A stretch of 64,000 nt of DNA. Origin: Pratylenchus scribneri (lineage: Eukaryota > Nematoda > Chromadorea > Rhabditida > Pratylenchidae). Under the pieces are notes generated by a model. That model was not told where the DNA came from. It searched no databases and saw only the letters and a list, made by a program, of their open reading frames with translations. This document shows, in pieces, positions 1-10,769 of the stretch. The stretch's first letter is position 1. Each line of letters begins with the position of its first letter. The position numbers and the translations under genes were made by a program. The stretch lies in assembly GCA_030063045.1 (NCBI GenBank), contig JAQSEB010000033.1:1488001-1552000 (forward strand), written 5' to 3'.

Positions 1-546
1 ATTTTCCTTTGCTTTGCTGCAATTGGTTTTGAACAAATTGTAATTGGCATATTCTACATCCGAATTCGCTGGAAGTGCTTTCGGTTTCGATATCATTGGG
101 TTGAAAAATAAATGAATTAATTGCCGAAATACTCGCTGGAATTTTAATAACGATTCGATAAGCATAAAACCTTGAAATAAATTAATATTCAAAAGAAATT
201 ATATCAGCTATTGAAAATTAGCCTAAAAATTTTGAGCTCTGTGGCCCATTATTTTTTGTCAAACTATAAAAGAAGCTAAAGTTGTATTGTAATAGCATAG
301 CTTCTTAATAAATTTTATAAAACTTTATAAAAAAAACAATGAGAATTGAGAAATGAATGAGTGATAGTGATATTAATGTGATGTTGATTATTTATTCCAT
401 GCTTAATCAAAGCAAAATTTGTGTTATCTTATTAAGCAAAAACAAGCTAATTTTCATTTTCATTCCCAAAGAATATTAAAATCATATTTATATTTAGGCA
501 TCATCCTTAAAAGTAAAACCGACCTTTTCGGTTGTAAAATAAAACT
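1..546. other. Intergenic region upstream of the PACS gene
   Basis: AT-rich DNA before the first recognisable start codon. It has no long reading frame and no recognisable RNA gene. It probably holds the promoter and 5' UTR of the PACS homolog, and may contain the end of a gene lying outside the window, but nothing here could be assigned. Confidence 0.5.
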
Positions 547-3500
547 ATGAATATCAACAAACAAAATCCGGCTGTTTTACCAATGAGGTTTTATGCAAAT
601 TGGGACGTTGATAGGACATCTTCACCTATCGCAGTGCAAAGGTTTAATTAATTAGTAATTCAAAGATTTTAATAATCTTTTTAGAAATTTATCAATGGTT
701 TTTACTCGATTAATCTTCACAAAAACGTTGGTGGAAACGGAAAATACTCCGATCACAATTGCTGTCCGTCTTCAAAACAATCGACGGATTTTACGCAGCA
801 ATGACCTATCAATTTTTCCTTCTCGACTCGACACACCATTGGATATTTCATTCACAATACAATATTGTCACTTTATCAAACGCAAATTGAATGTTCTTCA
901 AATCCTAATTCAACGCCGTAAACGTTATAAAAATCGGCAAATTCCTGGATTTAAAACACTGGCAATGGGCCATCTTAATTTGGACGAAATATTACAATTT
1001 GGTGGCTCGCGTGAAGTTATTATTTGGGACACCACTTGTTTGCGTCAAAAAGCCCGACATTCAATGAGAGGTAAAATTCAACTAATAAAATTTAACATAT
1101 TAACTTAAACTTTAAAGAACTTCATGCCGGAAAAATTTTCATAACAAATTGCTACACCCAAGCAGCCGATTCTTCAGATGTTTACACCGCTGCACCTTTA
1201 AATTCGCGGCAACAACGGCTGGTTACGGCCATCAACGAGAAAGAACCAGTTTTGAGTGAAGAGGAAGAATTTTCTTCCGGCGATGACAGCGAATCCGAAA
1301 ATGATTATACACCAAGAGGAACAACGAATAATCATCCAATTGCATTTATTCAAAGAAGACAGAAAAAATTCTTGAAACAAAGGAATATAAAACAAAGAGT
1401 TTTGCAATTGCTTCGAAAATTTAAACCAGATGAGGAAACGGTTTGGCAATTTTCTATCTTGGTCAATAATTTATAATTTAAGACCGCATCGGAATGCCCA
1501 CACACTTCTCGTTCCATTGTTGATCCTCCAACGGAGCAAGAACTCCAAGAAATATTTGAAGAATTGGGCAATATAAGCGATTCTGGACCGGAACTTGAGC
1601 CGGACAAATTAAGGCAATTTGATTTTAAATTAAATAATTTATTTGTTTATTTAAAGCATAATAAGCAATCCTCGGCCAAAAATTCGTCCATTTTTTGGTT
1701 CCAAATCGGATATAATGCCTCCAATCGCAGATTTTCAAAATGAAGAAGGCCTTTTCCTCTCGGATGAAATCACCGATGATAGCGAGGTTAATTAATAAAA
1801 CAATCGATTATAATTAATTGGATGAATTTTTCAGATACAAAGTTCAGCAGAAGAACATCATCAAAAACAACAAGAGAATGAATTGAATGAAAGGAAGGGT
1901 TCAGCCAATTCTGTTGGAAAACCAACAAATTATGTTCGACCATTGCTGGTCCATTCGGAAACAATTAATTCAATTACATTGAATGAACAAAGACAGCAAA
2001 GAATGCTGGATCCGGTCGAAGAATTATTATCAAAATCCGAACAAATTGGCCCCCACCAAATTATGCCGGAACATTTGTGGATATGTTCCAGCGCTGATTT
2101 AACCTGGATTGGAAAAATCAATCCAAAATTATTAGAACCTTTGATTTTATTGGACTGTCCTTCATCGACCATCATTCGGTCATTGCTTCAAACAATTATT
2201 GGGAAAATACAAAATTTGTAAATATTTTTAAATTAATTTAATTTTAAAATTTAATTTTAGCTGCAATAATAATTCAATTTCGCCGCCAACCAAGATAATT
2301 GGTGTTTTGGTCGGAGATCATTTATTGGCAAATATTTTGAAAGCATATGTTCATCTTTTGCAAGACAAAGTAATTTTTGAATTTAAAATTTATTCTATTT
2401 CCAAATTTTAGGCCTGCAAAGAGGATTGGCTGAATTATTTGCGTTTTTCTCTGGTTCTTCCACCAAATTGTGCAATTGGTCGACTTTTAAGCCAAGTTGC
2501 CGGTTTTGGTGGATATTCGGAAGCAATTTGGAAAGTTCTTTCCCGTGTTTCAAAATCATTTGAGGGAACAAAAGGAGGGAATACGGCAGGAATTGCCGAA
2601 CACAATGAAATTCGAAATTGTTTGGTCAATTTGACGCGAGGACAAAGCGGTCAAAGATGCACAAATTTACAAATTGGCGAAGTAATGTTAAGTGGACCTC
2701 CAACAAGGGTCGATCCAGAAGGAAAATCGCAGGTTAATTAAATAAAAATTGATTAAATAAATTAATTTATTCAGGTTTTTGTTCCATTTTTGGCAGAATT
2801 GCTGACTGGCTCAAATTTGAGCAGTGAGGCACCGGCATCCAGCTGCTATGATCCAAGTTTTTCCTCACTTTATTTTATTCGGCAAAACACAATTGGAGGT
2901 GGCGAGGATAATAGAAATGCGGCAGAGGTAAAATAAATCCACAAGAAAATGAGAATTAAATATTTTTTTCAGTGTCCAATGGAAATTCCTTCAATTTCGA
3001 CCACTTCAACCGCACAATCCACTCGTGGATATCCAACCCAACATTCACAATCTTCACCAAGTATTCCTGCACTGACAATCGGCGAAATCAAAGATTTGAA
3101 GGAGGAGGAACATTTCTTTGAAAAAGGAGGAAATACATCTCCACCTCGGCACATCCTCCCTTCATCTTCCACAAAAAATTCGCCATCTCAACCAACAAAT
3201 GAAACAAGCCGGGAACTTCAAATTGAATATTGGACCGTTCTGAGCTATCCGTGCACTTCCAACACTGCAAGCCAAAATGTCCATCACAGAGAGGATGCCA
3301 GCGGAACATCTTCATCGTCGAATGTTGGAAGCAAATTCTCAATGAAGGCATCCGTCCGGACATTGTCAATTGCCCGGGAGCCAATGACCAATTTACTCTC
3401 AATTTTGTTCGTTAAAGAGCGAAAAAAAGATAAAGTTTTGCAGAAATTGGGACGAAAAAATAGACAGGTTTTATTTGTATTAAAAATTAGTTACTAAATA

Positions 3501-3758
3501 TTTAAGAAATCCATTGACACCGGTGCCGGATTTTGCCCACAAAGCCGCGTCGTTTCCGGTGTAAATCGAATTGTGTGCACCAGTGGATCATCGGGGATTG
3601 GCGGAGGAGGGAAAAAGGATGCAGCAATGGATTTAATCATAGACGGTGTTCTATGGAGGCAAATTCGATTCTTCCAAATCGGCGCCCAATGGCAAACTCA
3701 CGTCAAATTATTTCCAGTTTCATTTCCAATGGAATTGCCAGCTTCAATGCCAATTTAA
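547..3758 (+). CDS. PACS family protein (phosphofurin acidic cluster sorting protein)
   Basis: Cytosolic sorting adaptor that, in the family, links acidic-cluster cargo such as furin to AP-1/AP-3 and COPI and works at the trans-Golgi network, endosomes and ER-mitochondria contacts. The N-terminal exons at 547-641 and 685-1070 read as the cargo-binding FBR region: PMRFYANWDVDR, then an RRKRYKNR core followed by GFKTLAMGHLNL. The last exons carry the PACS C-terminal signature, with a DWLNYLRF-like stretch near 2430 and DGVLWRQIRFFQIGAQWQTHVK ahead of the stop at 3756-3758. There are about twelve exons separated by short introns. The intron at 1614-1656 appears to have a GC donor, since splicing it keeps the frame. 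An acidic Ser/Glu stretch near 1255-1300 fits the acidic middle region of the family. TRNT1 follows on the same strand after about 200 bp. Confidence 0.9.
1614..1656 (+). other. Probable GC-AG intron in the PACS gene
   Basis: Reading the preceding exon to AAATTAAG and resuming after TTTAAAG keeps the PACS frame open and joins DKL to a segment that includes NPRPKIRPFFG. The donor is GCAATT and no usable GT lies nearby. GC-AG introns are a known minority class and are reported to be common in some plant-parasitic nematodes. Confidence 0.6.
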
Positions 3759-3961
3759 TCAAAAATACTTGTCAATTTATAATTTTACAAATCATTTTAA
3801 TCATATGTATAATTTCAGTGATAATATCAAATTATTTTAAATGCTTTTAATCAATTTAATAAAAATGGAATAATAATTTATTTTATTCATTATATTGTTT
3901 ACCAAAACAATATTTATTTAATCTAAAAACTTTTTCTGATTAATTTTTATTAGTTTGATTA

Positions 3962-5685
3962 ATGTTATATAATGGTGGAGGACGTAGATTGATCTCAACA
4001 ATAATTAATAAAATGGAACAGAAAATGAGACTGGATTCGCCACAATTCAATGCATTATTTACGCCGGAATTGAAGAAACTGTCAAAATTGTTCGCCGACA
4101 ATGGATTCGAATTGAGAATAGCCGGCGGTGCTGTCCGGGATTTATTCATGGGAAAATCACCGGCTGATGTGGATTTTGCGACGGATGCGACGCCAACAGA
4201 AATGAAGGAATTCTTCACAAGGGAGAATATTCGAATGTTCAATAAAAAGGGCGAAGAGCATGGTAAAAAATTATATTAAATATTTTAGTAAATTTTTTGT
4301 TATTAAGGGACAATAACATGCAGAATAAATGATAAGGAAAATTTCGAAATTACCACTTTAAGGTAAACCAAAATAAATTATTAATTTAATTTATTTTAGG
4401 ATTGACACAGTTTGCGATGGAAGGAGAGCGGCGGTGGCATTTACCAAAAGTTGGGAACTAGGTTAAAAAAAAAGCACAAAATAATCCTCAATAATTGGTA
4501 CATTTTCAGATGCATTTCGCCGTGATTTAACAATAAATTCATTATTCCTGGATTTGAATGGAATTGTGCATGATTTCACCGGAGGCATTGAGGATATAAA
4601 GAAAAGGCGAGTAGCATTTGTTGGCAATCCGGTGACCAGGTTACAAGAGGTAACAACAAATTCAAATTGATACAAAAATATTCCATCAATTTAGGATTAT
4701 TTACGAATTCTTCGTTATTTTCGCTTTTATGGGCGAATCGCTGAATTGACGGCATCACATGAGCCCGAAAATATCAATGCAATCATCCAATGTCGGGATG
4801 GACTTAAAGTAGGTTGCCGAAATATTTCATTTAAATCGATTTGCTTATTTAAGGGAATTAGTGGTGAACGAATATGGATGGAATTGAATAAAATTTTGGT
4901 TGGCAGAATGGCCGCAAGATTGCTCAGAACAATGTTGGTAGAATGCGGTTTTGGCCCATTCCTCGCAATCCCATCAAATCGAATTGATGAATTCCAACGA
5001 ATCACAGGGAAAAATGCACCCGAAGGAGAGGATGGTCCATTGGCCATTGAACCGAGCACCGCATTGGCAGCTTTATTCAACAATTCGGAGGACGCAAAAA
5101 AATTCCAAACTCGAAGTAAATGTTCAAATGCAGAGAGGACATTGTGCGAATTGATTGTTGCCAAAAGAGATGAAGCATTGGAAAAGAAAGAGGATTTGCT
5201 ATTTTTCAAGAAGCAAATTTTGGAGGAAACTTTCGAGAGAGGAGGTTGGTCTATTAATAATATTGGAATTAATTAATTATCTAATTCAGGTGAATTGGAG
5301 AATTTAATCCGACATCAATGTGTGGAACTGATCAAATATATTGGGGCAGCGGACAGTGAAATTTGCAAGCAAATTGAACAATGGGAAATGGAGAAATTCC
5401 CAGTTGGAGGCTTTGATATGCTCGAATTGAATGTGGAAAAAGGACCCAAAATGAAGTAAAAACAAATTATTAAATTAAATATAAATTAATTCACTTTCAT
5501 AGATCCACTCTCAGACATCTTTTCAATTTATGGATGGCAAGTGATTTTAAAATGGACAAAAATGAATTGCTGGAACATGTCAAAGATGTTGATGAAATTG
5601 CCAAATTGCAAGAAGGAATGAGAGGGAAGAAGAAAGTGCATTTGAAGCGAAAACATTCTTCAGAAAAAAAAAACAAACAAACATG
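3962..5685 (+). CDS. CCA-adding tRNA nucleotidyltransferase (TRNT1 type)
   Basis: Adds CCA to the 3' ends of nuclear and mitochondrial tRNAs. The class II nucleotidyltransferase head is visible: [26 protein letters not shown], containing the GGxVRD motif and the DxD metal site. It is followed by the DGRRAAVAF segment, the [12 protein letters not shown] motif, a [11 protein letters not shown] motif and the [11 protein letters not shown] neck region. The lysine-rich C-terminus ends at 5683-5685. About seven exons are joined by short GT-AG introns, the first at 4263. A TTTTTATTAG acceptor lies just upstream of the ATG, and the PACS stop is only about 200 bp away, so the gene may be a trans-spliced downstream member of an operon. 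An internal ATG (MEQKM, 4012) could give the cytosolic form, as in other eukaryotes; that is inference. Confidence 0.93.
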
Positions 5686-5960
5686 ACAAATGACTGAATT
5701 GTGCGCTTTTTCATTTTATTTTGTTTGAAATTTTAAAATATTAATAAATAGCCGTATTTTTTGTGCAATTATCATTGCGGGAAATCGTGTCCTTCTAGTC
5801 CCTTTTATGTAAATGAAAATTCCGTCTCCAAATGAGAAGAATACAACCTCTAATGAGGGTCTCTCTCTCTCTCAAAAAATCCCGGGGAGGGGAAGGGGGG
5901 ACTCGGCAGGAACATTTGAGCTCATTTGTGGGTTTACCAACTAAACATTCGTCTACAATC

Positions 5961-6545
5961 ATGAAAATAGGGATTTTGCCTGTTTCTTCATTATTTGCCA
6001 CATTACCATTAATTCTGCTTGCAATAAATCCCGATAATCCGGTGAGAATTCTAATTTGACGTTGATTCTCATTATATAATAGCCTCCAGCTGGAAAGACG
6101 AATAAAGATGTCCGAGCCAGATATCCCAGTTTGATATTAATGCGCGAAAGTTTAATGCCAAATCCGACGGCAAGGCCACAAAAAAGCACCCGACATGTTC
6201 TGGAAATGCCCAAAGAAAGACCACAAAAAATGAGGAATACATTAATGGAGGTGTATATTTGACCAGAGTGAATAATTAATAAATTAATTTTACAGTCGTC
6301 AGCTTCGAAATTACGGCGTAAAAAGCCGATTTCAGCTCGTTACAAGAGCATTTTTGGCCATTCAAAAGTTAGGAAAAATTATAAATTATTTCCCAAATCA
6401 CTTATTTTAGCCTTTGAGAGGCACTGAATTCACCCCATCCAACATTTTTCATTATACCGGAAAGTTAGCACAGTCACGGCGACAGACATTTAAATGGAGT
6501 CCAAGTGGAAGAACCGAGGATTATCTCCTATTCCCTCGTAATTGA
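5961..6545 (+). CDS. Small secreted basic protein, family not recognised
   Basis: Four exons (5961-6041, 6083-6250, 6296-6367, 6411-6545), all joined in phase 0, give a protein of about 151 residues. It opens with an apparent signal peptide, MKIGILPVSSLFATLPLILLA, and continues with an Arg/Lys/Pro-rich body and no cysteines in the mature part. Several dibasic sites are present (LRRKKP, SRRQ), so a processed-peptide precursor is possible. The gene lies about 275 bp after TRNT1 on the same strand and ends 79 bp from the convergent mL51 stop. I do not recognise the family. A secreted effector, a neuropeptide-like precursor or a cuticle-associated protein are all possible. The clean phase-0 exon chain and the signal peptide argue that it is real. 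Confidence 0.6.
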
Positions 6546-6624
6546 TTTAATCGATACATATAAATTCATTGAAATGATTTTATAATTGAAATTGAATAAA
6601 TGAAAAAGAACAAAATAATAATAG

Positions 6625-7314
6625 TCAAATAAGATCTTTGTATGAGCGTCTTTGCTTATCTTTGAAGAAATAGTCCGGTTCTTGTTTCCATAATCCCATT
6701 TCGCGTTCATCACGCAGCTCATCCTGCTTCCGATAATTATGGTATTGGAGTAAATATTTGATCCTTTTCTGGAGTTGATGCCATTTGTGAGGAGCATTTT
6801 GTTCCAATTTTGATTTGTATAAATTCCGATAGTGGATCAGCTTGACAAGTTCATTCGCCTTGTGTTGACCGGGAAATCCGCGCAGCCAACGAGGGACATG
6901 GTATAAAAGTTGAGCAGGATGGACTTTGCCATTTCCGAGTAAATCAATGTAATCACCTTCGCCAAATCTTGCTTGACTTGGTCGCCATGCATCACGAATC
7001 TGAAACGAAATTTACAAAATAAGAAAATGATGAAAGATAAACCTTGGATTTTGGTCTAAATAATGGCTCTCGACATTCCGGAATCCGTGGTAATTGGTCT
7101 ACGCCCGGACGATGATATCGATAGAAATAGCCCACTTAATATATAGGATTATAAATGAGGATGATTTTATTTTATTTAACTCACTATCATTAACTTTCAC
7201 CTCCCTTTTCCGATGATCATCTACAATTCGGGGAATTTGTGATCGATCATGCCAAAATCTAACAAAATTGAGCCGGTTTGGAAATGTTGAAATAACATTG
7301 ATTGTTCGGTTCAT
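6625..7314 (-). CDS. Mitochondrial large-subunit ribosomal protein mL51 (MRPL51)
   Basis: Structural protein of the mitochondrial 39S/54S ribosomal subunit. Three exons are read on the - strand. The N-terminal MNRTINVISTFPNRLNFVRF is basic and fits a mitochondrial presequence. The C-terminal exon carries the mL51 core: a HPAQLLYHVPRWLRGFPGQ stretch corresponding to HPKELIRGPxWLRGWKGNE of vertebrate mL51, then HQLQKRIKYLLQYHNYRK corresponding to LNKRIRYLYKHFNRHG. Introns lie near 7000-7045 and 7135-7185. The ATG is at 7312-7314 and the stop at 6625-6627. The protein is longer at its C-terminus than the vertebrate one, ending in a charged tail. Confidence 0.82.
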
Positions 7315-7616
7315 TGTTCTGCTGAAAAATTTAATTAATTAAAAGTATAAAAATTATGCGAAAATGAATAAATTTTAACTAGTGAAATCTATCTAACCTA
7401 AAACCCTTCTTTTTTACAATCTATTCTATGTTCTGTCTTCTCTCTTCTCTCCTAAACCCAACATATGTAATATGTAATATCTAATATGTACATTTTTTTG
7501 TAAGAGATTTTGGTTTGGTCAAATTTTAAGAAAAATCCACGCCTTTTTGAGGTATTTAAAAATTTAATTTTTTAGATCTAATAAAAATTTTTAAAATTCT
7601 AAACAACGAAAGGAAA
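7315..7616. promoter_or_regulatory. Divergent intergenic region between mL51 and ALG5
   Basis: About 300 bp of AT-rich DNA separates the - strand mL51 start from the + strand ALG5 start. It is the only obvious promoter region for the five-gene + strand run downstream. A CT-rich stretch lies near 7425-7450. No defined elements were recognised. Confidence 0.45.
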
Positions 7617-8910
7617 ATGCTCGAACTCATCAGCGTACAACTTTCTTTATTGCTTCTAATAATATTATTTTCTGCACTTGGAATATTTTGCTTAATATGG
7701 TGGGTATTCTTTTCTTAAAAAACTATTATTTGTAATTTTTCAGCCTTTCTTTTTTTACGCCGTGGCCTCGTCGTGATAAATCCTATTTCTCGGCTATTAG
7801 AAGACATTATAATTCACATGAAAAATTTGCAACTCTGCTGGAAAATGCCAAGGAGACGGAGGATTCACGATGGTACCGATACACAAAACCTGAAGTTTAT
7901 TTAACAATAATTGTGCCAGCAATGAATGAAGAGGTTTCATTTTTTATTAAATCCCGATACATTAAGTATTTTTAAGTTTCGGTTACCATTGATGTTAAAT
8001 GAATGCTTGACATATCTGAAAGAAAGGACAAAAGAAGATACTGATTTCACTTATGAGGTATTAGTATGTTTTTGATCATTTAAATCATTGATAAAATTAA
8101 TTAATATTCAGGTAATTGTCGTCGATGATGGGAGTTCAGATGCGACAGCTGGTATTAAATCATTCACAAATTTAAATTTTAATGGACAATTTTCAGATAT
8201 TGCATTCAATTTTTCTCAACAATATCCAATTTTTGTTCACAAACTTCCACAAAATATCGGCAAAGGAGGTGCAGTTCGTGAAGGTGTCCTGTGTGCTCGT
8301 GGTCAATTTATATTGTTTGCTGATGCCGATGGCGCAACAGAATTTTCGGATTTGGAGAAACTGGAACAACAAATGAGAACACTGTGCAATGGTGAAAATA
8401 GCTCCCCGGATGAACCAGCAGATTGGACACATCCGGCCATTGTCGTCGGTTCAAGAGCACATTTGGAAAAGGAAGCAATCGCAAAAAGATCTTTATTTCG
8501 CACAATTCTCATGATTGGATTTCACACTTTGGTTTGTATTTATATCCATTTTCAATTAATATTAGTCAATTAGGTTTGGATATTCACTGTTCGTTCAATT
8601 CGTGACACTCAATGTGGCTTCAAAATGTTCAGGTTTTCATCTTTCATATTGAAATAATTATGTTTATTTTAGTCGTTCAGCCGCCGCAAAATTATTCACC
8701 CAAATGCATATTGAGCGATGGGCTTTTGATGTGGAATTAATTTATCTGGCTGAAATGCAACATTTTTCATTGGCCGAAGTGGCTGTTGAATGGACTGAAA
8801 TTGATGGCTCAAAAGTGACTCCAATATTTTCCTGGCTTCAGATGGGGCGCGATATTCTACTTATTTGGTATCGATATAATTTTGGCATTTGGAAAATTGG
8901 AGAAACATGA
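7617..8910 (+). CDS. Dolichyl-phosphate beta-glucosyltransferase (ALG5)
   Basis: ER-membrane GT2 enzyme that makes dolichol-P-glucose from UDP-glucose for N-glycan precursor assembly. Exon 1 (7617 to about 7699) encodes an N-terminal membrane anchor (MLELISVQLSLLLLIILFSA). Exon 2 ends in the catalytic-domain start LTIIVPAMNEE. Later exons hold VIVVDDGSSD, NIGKGGAVREG, the DADGATEFSD motif, VGSRAHLEKEAIA and RDTQCGFKMF, then the ERWAFDVELIYLAE and WLQMGRD segments. The stop is at 8908-8910. This is the only complete ALG5 in the window: the downstream duplicate begins inside the intron before exon 3. RPAC40 follows after 211 bp, consistent with first position in an operon. Confidence 0.95.
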
Positions 8911-9121
8911 ATTTTGCTGATTTATATTAAATTATTTCCATTTCCACAAATTTTCCAAATATTAACTTTTGCTTTACTTATATTTATTTCTATATTTGTT
9001 GAATAAAAATTAAATTTGGACAAAATTTTATTGTTAAATATAAATATGTTTATTTTGTACAAATGTACTTTTAATTAATATCATCATCATTACATTAATT
9101 ATATTTTTTAGAAAAGAAAAG

Positions 9122-10591
9122 ATGACAAAAAGCAAAGAAGACGGTCGAAAAAGTAAATCAGCAGATAAGTCGAATATCTCAAAAAATCCAAAAGCAGACA
9201 AAAATGAAGAAAAAGCAGATGAAGCGAAAGAACAAAATAATAAAAGAAATTTGGACGATGAAACAATGACAATGGGAGAGGAGCGCGTAATAAATGTAAA
9301 TTATTCAATTAAATGTTATAATTCAACATTTTTTCACACAGACATCTGACCCAATTCCATTCCCTGGCAATTGGGATGTGAACAATTACAAAGAACAAAT
9401 TTGTATTCGAATTGTCAATCAAAGTCCAAATGGGCTGGATTTGGATTTTGATTTGGTGAATGTTGAGGCGCCAATTGCCAATGCTCTGCGTCGGATTTTA
9501 ATCGCCGAGGTTTTTATTGAATAATCAAAATATTTTTAAAAATAATCGGATTTAAGGTACCAACGATGGCCATTGAAAAGGTTTTCCTCTATCAAAACAC
9601 ATCATGCATTCAGGCAATTATCTACCATTAAATTGGTTTCTAATGATTAATTTTAGGATGAAGTTCTTTGCCATCGTCTTGGCCTAATCCCCATTAAGGC
9701 GGACCCAACAAAATTTGCATTTCCGCTGGCCACAAATTCAAATGCCGCCCAACAACCGATGAACACGGATATTCTTGATGAGGAACCAGCCGGCGAACCA
9801 AAGAGGAATTTAATATTCGAATTGAATGTTGTCTGCCCAAATGGGGAGAAAGGGAAGAAAAAGAAGGAAAAAGGAGGAGGAAAGGTTGGAATAAATTTGA
9901 TGGGCGGAGGGAGTGATGGCGAGGATATTGTGAAGGAACCGGGCGATTCCGGGAATTGGGTGCTCTACACGAGTGCATTCAAATGGATTCCAATTGGTGA
10001 TCAGAAAAAGGAATTCCAACAAAATCCACCACAAATCGTCCATAAAGACATTATTTTGGCCAAAATGCGTCCGGGACAAGAAATTGAAGCCAGGTTTTTT
10101 TTACAATTAAATTTAATTATTTGCATTTTAGATGCCATTGTGTGAAAGGCATTGGAAGAGACCATGCAAAGTTTTCGCCTGTCGCAACCGCAACCTACCG
10201 AATGTTGCCACAAATTAAATTGAAAAGAGATGACTTTGACGATGAACAATTTGGCCGACTTCAATCAAGTTTTTCAATTGGAGTAATTGGAAAGGATGAA
10301 CGAACCGGACGGGCATATATGAAGGATGCGAGGGCAGACACATCAAGCAGGAATATTTACATGCACGATGATTTGAAGGATGCGGTGGAAATGGGCAAAA
10401 AGAAGACGCATTTTATTTGTAAGAAATGAAATATTCTTTTTTAATTTATTAATTTTTTAGTTAGTGTTGAGTCAACCGGCGCAATGCCAGCAAACAAATT
10501 GGTTTGGGAAGCATGTGAGATTATGAAAAAGAAGGCAGAAAGTTTGCGCAAAAATATTACCAACAAGTTGAATTCATTACAACAATTGTGA
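9122..10591 (+). CDS. DNA-directed RNA polymerases I and III subunit AC40 (POLR1C/RPAC1)
   Basis: Alpha-like assembly subunit shared by Pol I and Pol III, the partner of AC19. A lysine/glutamate-rich N-terminus of about 60 residues (MTKSKEDGRKSKSADKSN) precedes the dimerisation domain. The family 30/40-kDa subunit signature is clear: VNVEAPIANALRRILIAE, then VPTMAIEKVFLYQNTS and DEVLCHRLGLIPIKADP. The insert domain includes a glycine/lysine-rich loop, and the late exons read HCVKGIGRDHAKFSPVATATYRMLP and end SLQQL with the stop at 10589-10591. About seven exons. The ATG follows a splice acceptor by ten bases, which supports this start and trans-splicing. An identical copy lies at 18867-20336. 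Confidence 0.93.
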
Positions 10592-10769
10592 TGGATGGAA
10601 AAACGCATGGCTGACTCAAATTGTTAATTTATTTATTTGTTTTTGTTTTCAAACCAATAAAATTTGTTTAATATTGATTAATTTCATATATTGATTTTCA
10701 ATTCATTTTATATTTGAATTCCATAATTCTTATTAAAACTTTTGTAAATATTTTTAGCGAAATTACAAA

